Shown here: in pieces, positions 7,115 to 13,879 of the stretch
Layout: every line of letters begins with the position of its first letter
Numbering within the stretch: the stretch's first letter is position 1
Source: Rubrobacter sp.
GTDB lineage: Bacteria > Actinomycetota > Rubrobacteria > Rubrobacterales > Rubrobacteraceae
Reading direction: 5' to 3'
DNA length: 17,387 bases
NCBI GenBank assembly: GCA_016781775.1
Contig: JADDPR010000064.1
Span: 1-17,387 of the forward strand
Translations under genes and position numbers: made by a program
The notes under the pieces: model-generated
Database searches by the model: none
What the model was told of the DNA's origin: nothing
Seen by the model: only the letters and a program-made list of their open reading frames with translations

Positions 7115-7867
7115 TATCGGGTGCGGGCAAGGTTCTACAACCTCGTATCGGGGAGTGGGGCCGACCGGCACCTCCCACCTCGCCACCCCGTCCGACGGTG
7201 ACCTGCACGGTCGGACCATTGTAGCCCTCTCTACCTCGCCGTCTTGGGGTTGCGCACGAGGGAGGTCCACCACAAGCGCCTCGTAACGCTCCCGAACGAC
7301 GGGCGAGCCGAGCAGGGGACGGGTGAGCGCCCCGACCTTCAGGACGCAGCCCTCGTCGCGCAACTCTTCGCCGAGCCCGTGGAGGTGGGCAATCCCGGTC
7401 TGCGACACCTCCCACGTCTTCATCCGCAGGGGTAAACCGTGCCCTCTCGTTGGAAGCCTCGCCTCCGAACCGTACCTGCTCCGGAAACCTCGGCGTCATC
7501 GACGGAACTCGCCACCTCGTACCCGGACACACAAATACTCACCTCACGCTTCTCTTTCCCCGCACGACCCCGCCTGAAAGGAGCCTCTACGCATCCTCTT
7601 GTTTCACCCATCGAACGGCTTCGAACTACCACACGGTGCATTCGCATGCGTACCGCCTGGAAAAATGCATTAGGATGATGCCATGCCGGGAGAGGCTCGC
7701 GCCGCAGGAACCAAGTCCAGCTTTCCTTGTGGGGTAGAAGCTTGTGAAAACATCGTTTATTGGGGGTTTTTACCGTCATAGTACGCTAGAAGCGCAGCAG
7801 CCCGGCGTCCGGCGCTCCGGCGTCGCGATCGCGCCCAGTGGGGGCTGCGCGGGAGTGGTTTTAGGAG
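7115..7867. other. Long stretch without a confident gene
   Basis: About 750 bases hold no gene I can name. Several overlapping frames are open on both strands but none has both a start signal and a recognisable product. The best coding-like piece is on the minus strand, roughly 7500 down to 7240. It includes MKTWEVSQTGIAHLHGLGEE and, further on, VLKVGALTRPLLGSPVVRER, with GC-rich third positions. After about 7240 this bias fades although the frame stays open, which suggests a gene remnant. From 7440 to 7780 the base composition is lower in GC than the neighbours. Near 7789-7851 there is an imperfect inverted repeat (GCGCAGC / GCTGCGC arms) with two copies of TCCGGCG between, upstream of the 107-residue gene. 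Confidence 0.4.
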
Positions 7868-7873
7868 TATAAA
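7868..7873 (+). promoter_or_regulatory. Possible -10 box for the 107-residue protein
   Basis: TATAAA lies 40 bases before the ATG at 7914, which would give a leader of about 34 bases. No convincing -35 hexamer is seen 16-18 bases upstream. A second A/T-rich hexamer, TAATAG at 7882, is an alternative. Confidence 0.3.
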
Positions 7874-7913
7874 GCAGAGCGTAATAGGACCCACCGGGGA
7901 AAGGAGGGCATTG

Positions 7914-8237
7914 ATGCCAGTACGCGAGAGACGATTCGGGGACGACCAACCTTTGTTCAAGGCGGTCGGCGAGCAGCAGCTGCTGATAAGACCGGCCGGC
8001 CCAGAGCAAGCGGAGACCGCGCAGGCGACGGATCAGGAGGCGCCCCGTGAAGCCACGCAAGGACAATCGGCTCCTCAAACGCAGGAGACCGGCCAGGGGG
8101 AGAAGGGCCCGATAGCCGGGGCGCTCGACAGGGCCGAGGCTAACAACTGGGTGTACGGCTCCGTAGCGAACATGCTGCGCCAGACGGGTCTGATCGCCAA
8201 GGCAGACAAGCTCCTGAGCAAGTCGAGCGGCAGGTAG
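7914..8237 (+). CDS. Small hydrophilic protein of unknown function (107 aa)
   Basis: No family is recognised. Residues 1-28 are mixed (MPVRERRFGDDQPLFKAVGE then QQLLIRPAG). Residues about 30-65 are a low-complexity linker rich in Gln, Glu, Thr and Ala, probably disordered. Residues 66-103 form a likely helical module (GPIAGALDRAEANNWVYGSV, then NMLRQTGLIAKADKLL). There is no signal peptide or membrane segment. A strong AAGGAGG sits 6 bases before the ATG; the TTG directly before it is less well placed. The gene ends 44 bases before a strong hairpin and is convergent with the cox operon. No functional link to that operon is visible. A module held by a flexible linker could be a small adaptor, but that is a guess. 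Confidence 0.7.
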   Translation: MPVRERRFGDDQPLFKAVGEQQLLIRPAGPEQAETAQATDQEAPREATQGQSAPQTQETGQGEKGPIAGALDRAEANNWVYGSVANMLRQTGLIAKADKLLSKSSGR

Positions 8238-8281
8238 ATCCACCTAACCGGGAGAGGCGGCTCGGCCTCCCCCGCAGATGA

Positions 8282-8322
8282 GAAGGAGGAGGCCGGGTTC
8301 TCAGAATCCGGCCTCCTCCTTC
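8282..8322. terminator. Strong hairpin between the convergent 107-aa gene and cox operon
   Basis: A perfect 15-bp inverted repeat (GAAGGAGGAGGCCGG / CCGGCCTCCTCCTTC) can be extended by one G-T and two T-A pairs, leaving a 5-base loop. It lies 44 bases after the plus-strand stop and 36 bases after the coxG stop, so it can serve both transcripts. No T-tract follows on either strand, so it would be a U-less actinobacterial-type terminator or an RNA 3'-end stabiliser. Confidence 0.75.
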
Positions 8323-8358
8323 GCTGAGGGCGGTGTTTACCGCGCCAGCTCGTAACCC

Positions 8359-9123
8359 CTAGAACCTCAGGCGCACCTCCAGCTCGCCGCGCGCGCCGGA
8401 TCGTGCGAAGCTCGCGGACGACGAGGATTTGCCGCCGCCTCTCAGCAACCGGAGCAAGAGGACCAGGGCGACGGCGCCGGCCACCAGGGGCACCAGCGGC
8501 TTGACGCGCTCCATGATCGCGCCGCGGCTCACCTCGCCGAGGTCTAGGGCCTCTACCCCTCCTTGCTGGCCACCGCCCCCCTGCTGAGCCGACTCGGGCT
8601 GGGGCTGACCCTGACCGGACGAGCCGTTTGTGGAGGGCTGCACGCCCGACAGGTCCGCCCCGCTTGAGGCGCCTCCGTTCTGGATCTCCTGCTCAAGGCA
8701 GTCGGCGAAGCGCTGGAGCAGCTTCTCCGACACCTGCTGCTGGATGCCCCGGCCGAACTGCGCGGCGCGGCCGGTAATCTGCATGTCGGTCTCGACCTGC
8801 ACCCGGGTGCTGCCGTTGCCCTCGTCGTGCAGCGTGGAGATGATAGTGGCCGAAGCCGTCCCCTGACCCCGGGCGTCCTTGCCGTCCGCCCTCAGAACCG
8901 CCCGGTGAGCGGACTCGTCGGCCTCCTGGATCTTCACCGTGCCGCTGTACTGCTGGGTGACGGGGCCCAGCTTTACCTTCATCGCCCCGTCGTACTCGCG
9001 CTCGCCCGTCTCCTCCGTCAGGGAGGCCCCCGGCAGACACGGCGTTATCCTCTCCAGATCCAGCAACACGTTCCAGACGTCTCCTACGGGAACGTTGACC
9101 GTAAACTCGTTGTTTAGCTTCAT
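8359..9123 (-). CDS. coxG: CoxG, SRPBCC-domain membrane-recruiting factor
   Basis: A 254-residue protein. Residues 1-145 form the CoxG/SRPBCC helix-grip domain: MKLNNEFTVNVPVGDVWNVL, PCLPGASLTEE, DGAMKVKLGPVTQQYSGTV and the C-terminal helix with GRGIQQQVSEKLLQRFADCL. A disordered Gly/Ser/Gln linker (about 148-190) leads to a single membrane helix at 207-227 (KPLVPLVAGAVALVLLLRLL), followed by a short Ser-rich, basic tail. CoxG proteins are reported to bring CO dehydrogenase to the membrane and to help quinone handling, so the domain would face the cytoplasm on a flexible tether. The start is firm: GGAGG lies 5 bases before the ATG, and the ATG overlaps the preceding stop (ATGA). It is the last gene of the operon, before a strong hairpin. 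Confidence 0.9.
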   Translation of the reverse strand: MKLNNEFTVNVPVGDVWNVLLDLERITPCLPGASLTEETGEREYDGAMKVKLGPVTQQYSGTVKIQEADESAHRAVLRADGKDARGQGTASATIISTLHDEGNGSTRVQVETDMQITGRAAQFGRGIQQQVSEKLLQRFADCLEQEIQNGGASSGADLSGVQPSTNGSSGQGQPQPESAQQGGGGQQGGVEALDLGEVSRGAIMERVKPLVPLVAGAVALVLLLRLLRGGGKSSSSASFARSGARGELEVRLRF

Positions 9124-9755
9124 CGGTTCCTCCTTTGACCGATTGCCCCGCCGCGCCCGGGAGCGGTTAACTCCTCTTCGAGGCGCCGCAGGTCGTCCAC
9201 AGTATCCACGTCGGCCGGGTCCGCTACGTCATCGCAAGGCACCTCCGTTACCAGTTCGGGGTGACGCGCAAGGACGGCCCTTGCCCCTCGATCCCCCGAC
9301 ATCTCGCGCTCCAGGAGCGGCCAGACCTCCCTGGCGAAGAGCGCCGGGTTGCGCTGCTCCCCGTCGTAGGTCGCCACTGCTACCCGCGCCCCATCCTCGA
9401 AGGCCTCGACAAGACGTCTTACGGCCCCAGCCCCCACGAGCGGCTGGTCCGCCAGGGCGACCACCGCGGCACGAGACTCCGGCGAGCAGGCCCCGAGACC
9501 CGCGCGCACGGAGGTTGACATCCCCTCCGCCCATCCCCGGTTTTCGACCATACGGGCTCCGTATGCGGTGCTTGCGCTGCGCAACCTTTCCCCTTCGGTT
9601 CCGACCACGATGATTGTCTCATCCACCGGTGCCCCGCGCAGCCCTTCCAGAGTAGCCTCGATCAGGGGCCGCCCCCCGAAGCTCGCGAGAAGCTTGCCGC
9701 CCCCGAAACGGCTCCCCGCGCCGGCGGCGAGCACGATGGCCGATACCCCGCTCAC
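9120..9755 (-). CDS. MobA/MocA-like molybdopterin nucleotidyltransferase
   Basis: A 211-residue NTP_transf_3 enzyme. The nucleotide-binding signature LAAGAGSRFGGGKLL is at residues 9-23, a metal-binding Asp103 in ALADQPLV, the motif QRNPALF at 134-140, GDRGARAVL at 154-162 and the C-terminal DVDTVDDLRRLEEE. Enzymes of the CO dehydrogenase family carry molybdopterin cytosine dinucleotide, made from CTP and Mo-molybdopterin by MocA. The position inside the cox operon makes cytidylyl transfer the best prediction; MobA (GTP) is less likely. The GTG start at 9755 overlaps the stop of the XdhC-type gene as GTGA, which indicates translational coupling. An open frame extends much further upstream, but that part is antisense-free overlap with the XdhC gene and is not used. 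Confidence 0.85.
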   Translation of the reverse strand: MSGVSAIVLAAGAGSRFGGGKLLASFGGRPLIEATLEGLRGAPVDETIIVVGTEGERLRSASTAYGARMVENRGWAEGMSTSVRAGLGACSPESRAAVVALADQPLVGAGAVRRLVEAFEDGARVAVATYDGEQRNPALFAREVWPLLEREMSGDRGARAVLARHPELVTEVPCDDVADPADVDTVDDLRRLEEELTAPGRGGAIGQRRNR

Positions 9756-10609
9756 CGCGAGTCCCGGGCCGCCCCCGCCGCGTCTTTGCGGGCGTCCTGC
9801 GCGTCCGGCGAAGGGGCCACGTCCGGCGCGGACTCGTGGATCGGACCGGACCGTTCCGCGAGCCGACCGCCCGCGTGCCCCGTGCGGAACGCGATAATCT
9901 CCGCCGCGATCGCAACGGCCGTTTCCTCCGGGGTGCGGGACCCTATGTCCAACCCTATCGGGCTGCTGATGCGTTTCAGCGCCTCGTCCGAGATCCCCTC
10001 CTCCTTGAGGCGCGCCGTCCGGTTGTTGTGCGTCCGGCGGCTCCCCATCGCCCCGATGTACCCGGCCTCCGTCTCCAGCGCCGCCTTCAAGACCGGCACG
10101 TCGAACTTCGGGTCGTGCGTGAGAACGCAGATTACGCTCCGGCGATCCACCTCGGCCGTCTCGAGAAACTCGTCGGGCCACGCGACGACGACCTCGTCGG
10201 CGGACGGGAAGCGCTCGCGCGTGGCGAAGACGGCCCGAGCGTCGCAGACGATCACGCGGTAGCCCAGAAACTTCCCGACCCTGGCGACGGCGGAGGCGAA
10301 ATCTATGGCCCCGAAGACGTACATCTTGGGCGGCGGGGCGAAGCTCTGGACGAAGACCGCGACGTCCTCCATGCGGCGCTGGCCCCTGGGGCCGAAGTGG
10401 CGCGTCTCGGTCTTGCCGCCCTCCAAGATTCCCCGGGCCGCCTCGACGATCGCCCTGTCCAGGTCCTCGTTGCCCGCGCTGCCCTCGTGGTCCTCCGGGG
10501 TGACGAGGAGTTTGCCGCCAAAGGAGCCCTCCGGACCCTCGATCACGGTCGCCATCGCGACCGGCGACTGCTCCCTCAGCAGCGCGTGCCAGCGGCCGAT
10601 TATGCTCAC
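9752..10609 (-). CDS. XdhC/CoxF-family molybdenum cofactor maturation protein with Rossmann domain
   Basis: A 285-residue protein. An N-terminal region (1-90) has remnants of the XdhC_CoxI domain (SPVAMATVIEGPEGSFGGKL). The XdhC_C Rossmann domain follows: MYVFGAIDFASAVARVGKFL at 96-115, VIVCDAR at 119-125, GYIGAMGSRRT at 183-193 and SPIGLDIGSRTPEETAVAIA at 216-235. XdhC-type proteins bind the molybdenum cofactor, support its sulfuration and hand it to the apoenzyme. In Oligotropha carboxidovorans CoxF and CoxI belong to this family, and this copy is most like CoxF. The N-domain lacks the Ser-Gly-Gly-Cys motif, which the neighbouring small protein has instead. About 35 residues at the C-terminus are low-complexity Ala/Asp/Arg. 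The GTG start at 10609 overlaps the previous stop (GTGA), and the stop overlaps the next start. Confidence 0.85.
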   Translation of the reverse strand: MSIIGRWHALLREQSPVAMATVIEGPEGSFGGKLLVTPEDHEGSAGNEDLDRAIVEAARGILEGGKTETRHFGPRGQRRMEDVAVFVQSFAPPPKMYVFGAIDFASAVARVGKFLGYRVIVCDARAVFATRERFPSADEVVVAWPDEFLETAEVDRRSVICVLTHDPKFDVPVLKAALETEAGYIGAMGSRRTHNNRTARLKEEGISDEALKRISSPIGLDIGSRTPEETAVAIAAEIIAFRTGHAGGRLAERSGPIHESAPDVAPSPDAQDARKDAAGAARDSR

Positions 10610-10920
10610 CAGTCCACCCTCTCCACGAAGATGTGGATGATCCCGCCGCACGTCAGCCCCACCCCGAACGCCTCGTCGTCCGAGATGCCATAAGTAAGAA
10701 GCTTCGGCTTCCCCGTCTCGATCGCCGTCATCGCCTCCTCGAAGACCGCCGGCTCGACGCACCCGCCGCTCACCGACCCCACGACCTGCCCGTCCTCGGA
10801 GACGGCCATCGAGGTCCCGGGACCCAGCGGCCCGCTCCTCTCGACCTTTACGACGGTTGCCAGGGCGGCCTTTTTATCTTCCTCACGCCACTTCGCGACT
10901 TTTTCGACCACAGGATTCAT
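10606..10920 (-). CDS. Short XdhC/CoxI-domain protein
   Basis: A 104-residue protein made only of the XdhC_CoxI domain: VVEKVAKWREEDKKAALATV, ERSGPLGPGTSMAV, GSVSGGCVEPAVFEEA with the conserved Cys54, and FGVGLTCGGIIHIFVE with Cys91. In full-length XdhC this domain is fused to the Rossmann domain encoded by the next gene, so the two proteins may work as a complex that binds and sulfurates the molybdenum cofactor. The ATG at 10920 is preferred because AGGTAGGTG lies about 7 bases upstream; a GTG at 10929 would sit too close to that site. The gene follows coxE by 27 bases and overlaps the next gene by four bases. Confidence 0.85.
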   Translation of the reverse strand: MNPVVEKVAKWREEDKKAALATVVKVERSGPLGPGTSMAVSEDGQVVGSVSGGCVEPAVFEEAMTAIETGKPKLLTYGISDDEAFGVGLTCGGIIHIFVERVDW

Positions 10921-10947
10921 AACAAACACCTACCTTTTGCGAGTATG

Positions 10948-12096
10948 CTAACGGCTCCTGCCGATGGTATCGTCCGAGGCCCCGGCGACGGCGTAGGCCA
11001 GCTCTTGCAAGCTCTCGAAGTTGTGGCCGGAGAGGAACACGTCCACGTAGGGGAGGGCGGCGGCCATGCCGCGGGCGAGAGGCTGGTAGCCGGGGGCGGC
11101 TTTCAGGGGGTTCACCCAGATGACCTTGTGGGCGAGACGATGTATGCGGCGCATCGCGTCCGCGAGCACCTCCACTTCCCCGCGGTCCCACCCGTCCGAG
11201 AGCACGACCACTACCGCGCCGCGGGCCATCCCGCGCTGGCCCCAGACGTCCACGAACTCCTTTACCGTGTCCCCGAGACGGGTTCCCCCGGACCAGTCTT
11301 CTATCGCCTTGGAGGCCTCCCTGAGCGCCCGGTCGGGGTTGCGGGTGGTCAGCTCGCGGGTGACCCGCGTGAGCCGGGTCCCCATGACAAAGGCCTCGAC
11401 GGGCTCGCCCGAGGCGACGCTCGCGTGCATGAACCGCAAGAGCGCCCGGCTGTAGGTGGCCATCGAGCCCGAGACGTCGAGGAGGAGCACGACCCGCCGG
11501 GGGCGGTCCCTAGCCTTGCGGTAGCGGTGGCGTATGGGCTCTCCCCCGGTGCGCATCGCGCCCCTCAGGGTCCTCCTCGCGTCGTGGCGGCCCCTGTGCG
11601 CGGGCTCCAGGCGCCGCGAGCGCTTCATCGCCCCGGCGAGGTTTATGTCCGCCATCAGCCTGTAAAGCTCGGCGAACTCCTCGGGCGTGCAGTCGGCGAA
11701 GTCCTTTCTGCGGAGGATGTCCACCGGGCTGTAGCGGAGCTTTACGGCCTCGTGGCCCGCCTCGTTGCTCTCGGCGCTCTTCTTCGGCGGCTGCACGGAA
11801 TCCGGAGAGAGGGTAATGGACATCTTTTTCTGGGGCGGGCTGGGGACCTTGAGGCCCTGCTTCCCCTCCCAAAACACCCCGAACGCCCTCTCGTACATCT
11901 CGAAGTCCTCGGGCCGGGAGCACAGCGTCGTCCGCCCGGCCCAGTACACGTCCTCGCGATTCGTGACGTCGAGCTCTTCCAGGGCGCTGGCGAAGCTTAC
12001 GACCCGGTCGGGGACCGCCGCCAGCCCGGCCCTCCTCAGGAGACGCCCGAAGGTGACCGCCATCCTGAGTATGGGAAGCGCGGTCTCGGACGACAC
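10948..12096 (-). CDS. coxE: CoxE, von Willebrand factor A domain protein
   Basis: A 382-residue cytoplasmic protein. The N-terminal half is the CoxE-specific helical region (MAVTFGRLLRRAGLAAVPDR, TNREDVYWAGRTTLCSRPED, YERAFGVFWEG). The C-terminal half is a VWA domain with a complete MIDAS: Asp207/Ser209/Ser211 in LLLDVSGSMATY, Thr272 in WSGGTRLGD and Asp301 in VVVLSDGWDRG. CoxE works with the AAA+ protein CoxD as a MoxR/VWA pair, proposed to remodel CoxL so that the [CuSMoO2]-type or related metal site can form. The GTG at 12096 lies 2 bases after the coxD stop and follows GGGGAG at a suitable distance; ATG 12063 is a less likely alternative. The open frame extends upstream across coxD but that part is out of frame with coxD and not used. 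Confidence 0.9.
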   Translation of the reverse strand: MSSETALPILRMAVTFGRLLRRAGLAAVPDRVVSFASALEELDVTNREDVYWAGRTTLCSRPEDFEMYERAFGVFWEGKQGLKVPSPPQKKMSITLSPDSVQPPKKSAESNEAGHEAVKLRYSPVDILRRKDFADCTPEEFAELYRLMADINLAGAMKRSRRLEPAHRGRHDARRTLRGAMRTGGEPIRHRYRKARDRPRRVVLLLDVSGSMATYSRALLRFMHASVASGEPVEAFVMGTRLTRVTRELTTRNPDRALREASKAIEDWSGGTRLGDTVKEFVDVWGQRGMARGAVVVVLSDGWDRGEVEVLADAMRRIHRLAHKVIWVNPLKAAPGYQPLARGMAAALPYVDVFLSGHNFESLQELAYAVAGASDDTIGRSR

Positions 12097-12098
12097 CT

Positions 12099-13025
12099 TT
12101 AGCTCCCCGCGAGGAGGCTCAGAGATTGGAGCAGGACCCTCTGCTGGTCTTCGTGGTACTTCAAAACCGAGCCCATCGTCGCCTCGATCAGGGCCTCGTC
12201 CAGCTCCTTCGCCCCTAGGGCCACCAGGGCCTCGGTCCAGTCCAGCGTCTCGGCGACGCCGGGCGGTTTGTAGAGGTCCATCCCGCGCAGGCGCTGCACG
12301 GCGCGGGCAATCTGGCGGGTGAGCCCCTCCTCGGCGTCCGGGACCCTGAGCCGTACGATCTCGACCTCCCGCTCGAGGTCGGGGTGGTCGATAAAGAAGT
12401 ATAAGCAGCGGCGCTTGAGGGCATCGTGGACCTCGCGGGTCCGGTTCGAGGTCAGGATGGCGACCGGCGGGCGCTCGGCCCCGACCGTCCCGATCTCGGG
12501 GATCGTCACGGAGTAGTCCGACAGGATCTCCAGGAGGAAAGCCTCGAACTCGTCGTCGGCCCGGTCGACCTCGTCTATAAGCAGAATGGGTGGATTCTCG
12601 CCCTTGTGCTCGATGGCCTGGAGCAGCGGCCGGTTCACGAGAAACTGGCGGGTGTACAGCTCGTCCTCCAGCCGCGAGCGATCCCCGACCGTCGTGCCAA
12701 GGGCTTCGGCCGTGCGGATGTGCAGAAGCTGGCGGGCGTAGTCCCACTCGTAGACGGCCTGGTTGACGTCTATCCCCTCGTAGCACTGCAGCCGGATCAG
12801 GGGCGTCTGGAGCATGCGGCTCAGGACCTTCGCAACCTCGGTCTTGCCGACCCCGGCCTCGCCCTCCAGAAAGAGCGGCTTCTCGAGCTTGAGGGCCAGA
12901 AAGATCGCGGTCGCAAGACCTTCGCCCGCGAGGTAGCTCCCCTCCTGCAGTTTCTCCCTCATCTCCCCGGAATGCGAAACGCCGGGGGGCAAGGCCCCCC
13001 GGCGTCCATTTACCGCTTCGCTCAA
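12099..13025 (-). CDS. coxD: CoxD, MoxR-family AAA+ ATPase
   Basis: A 308-residue (TTG start) AAA+ ATPase of the MoxR family. It shows Walker A GEAGVGKTE (55-63), Walker B ILLIDEVDRAD (147-157), sensor 1 LTSNRTRE (191-198) and an arginine-finger region LKRRC. CoxD is known to act with CoxE in maturation of the CO dehydrogenase active site, as an ATP-driven chaperone. The start is uncertain. TTG at 13025 overlaps the coxM stop as TTGA, in the style of the other overlaps in this operon. However, the first 21 residues then cover an 11-bp perfect inverted repeat, and family members usually begin close to residue 22. ATG 12962 (MREKLQEGSYLAGEGLATAI) is therefore a serious alternative, although its GGGGAG is directly adjacent rather than at normal spacing. 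Confidence 0.9.
   Translation of the reverse strand: MSEAVNGRRGALPPGVSHSGEMREKLQEGSYLAGEGLATAIFLALKLEKPLFLEGEAGVGKTEVAKVLSRMLQTPLIRLQCYEGIDVNQAVYEWDYARQLLHIRTAEALGTTVGDRSRLEDELYTRQFLVNRPLLQAIEHKGENPPILLIDEVDRADDEFEAFLLEILSDYSVTIPEIGTVGAERPPVAILTSNRTREVHDALKRRCLYFFIDHPDLEREVEIVRLRVPDAEEGLTRQIARAVQRLRGMDLYKPPGVAETLDWTEALVALGAKELDEALIEATMGSVLKYHEDQQRVLLQSLSLLAGS
12980..13004 (-). terminator. GC-rich inverted repeat at the coxM-coxD junction
   Basis: A perfect 11-bp inverted repeat (CGCCGGGGGGC / GCCCCCCGGCG) has a 3-base loop. Read on the coding (minus) strand it is followed by TTTCG. It starts 18 bases after the coxM stop. It may be an intra-operon attenuator or an RNA-stabilising structure that lets the enzyme genes (coxSLM) be expressed more than the maturation genes. 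If coxD really starts at TTG 13025, the hairpin lies inside its coding region. Confidence 0.5.
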
Positions 13026-13873
13026 CGGCTCAGGGCTTCCTCAACGGCCCGCTGCGTCCACACCCGCGCCAGGTGGCGGCGGAACTCGGCCGAGGCCGCG
13101 GCGTCGGAGGCCGGGCTGGTGCCCTCGTCGGCGGACTGGGCCGCTTCGACGACGGCGTCGGGAGAGGCCCCGGAGAGGGCCTGCTCGACGGAGGTCGCCC
13201 GGATGGGCGTAGCACCCATGGCGGTCAGGGCGATGCGGGCGGAGCCGATGGAGCCGTTGGAGCGCTCCACGACCGCCGCCACACCCACCATCGCCCAGTC
13301 CTGCGAGCGACGGGCAAACTTCTTGTACGACCAGCCCGTGTTCTGGCCGAGCTTGGGGACCCGGACCTCAGTCACGACCTCCTGCTCCCCGAGGTCGGTC
13401 ACCATGTAGTCCTGAAAGAAGTCCGCCGCCTTGACGACCCGCTCGCCGTTCGGGCCCTGGATCACGATCGACCCTTCGAGCGCCGTGATGACGCTCGGCA
13501 TGTCGCCCGAGGCGTCGCCGTGGGACAGGGTGCCGCCTATGGTGCCGCGGTGCTGGACCGACGGGTCGCCCAACAGGCCCGCGGTGTAGCCCACGATGCC
13601 GCAGTGCTCGGCGACCATGTCGTTGAAGGCCAGGTCGCGGTGGCGGGTAAGGGCGCCGATCTTCAGGTGGTCGCCCCCGTCACGCACGTAGCGCAGGTTC
13701 TCCAGGCGGCCCAGGTCGATAAGGACCGAGGGCGCGGCGAGCCTGAGGCGCATGATCGGGATCAGGGAGTGCCCGCCCGCCAGGAGCTTGGACTCGTCAC
13801 CGTACTGCCCGAGCAGCTCTATGGCGTGATCGACGGACTCTGCGACCTCGTAGTCGAAAGCTACGGGGATCAT
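13022..13873 (-). CDS. coxM: CoxM, FAD-binding medium subunit
   Basis: A 283-residue subunit of the molybdenum hydroxylase. The FAD-binding motifs are both present: AGGHSLIPIMRLRLA at 32-46 and TIGGTLSHGDASGD at 111-124. The C-terminal CO_deh_flav_C domain follows (GWSYKKFARRSQDWAMVGVA). The subunit passes electrons from the iron-sulfur clusters of CoxS to the external acceptor, probably the quinone pool. It lies 6 bases after coxL and is the third structural gene, the order S-L-M that is typical of form II clusters. The ATG at 13873 is well supported by AGGGGAGGTAA (13880-13890), which overlaps the end of coxL. The length is normal; residues 230-270 contain an Ala/Ser-rich stretch that is often variable in the family. 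Confidence 0.93.
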   Translation of the reverse strand: MIPVAFDYEVAESVDHAIELLGQYGDESKLLAGGHSLIPIMRLRLAAPSVLIDLGRLENLRYVRDGGDHLKIGALTRHRDLAFNDMVAEHCGIVGYTAGLLGDPSVQHRGTIGGTLSHGDASGDMPSVITALEGSIVIQGPNGERVVKAADFFQDYMVTDLGEQEVVTEVRVPKLGQNTGWSYKKFARRSQDWAMVGVAAVVERSNGSIGSARIALTAMGATPIRATSVEQALSGASPDAVVEAAQSADEGTSPASDAAASAEFRRHLARVWTQRAVEEALSR

Positions 13874-13879
13874 TAAGTG

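Noticed and set aside
10948..12786. 612-codon version of CoxE
   Set aside because: The extra N-terminal part is an out-of-frame reading of coxD; GTG 12096 directly after the coxD stop is the sensible start.
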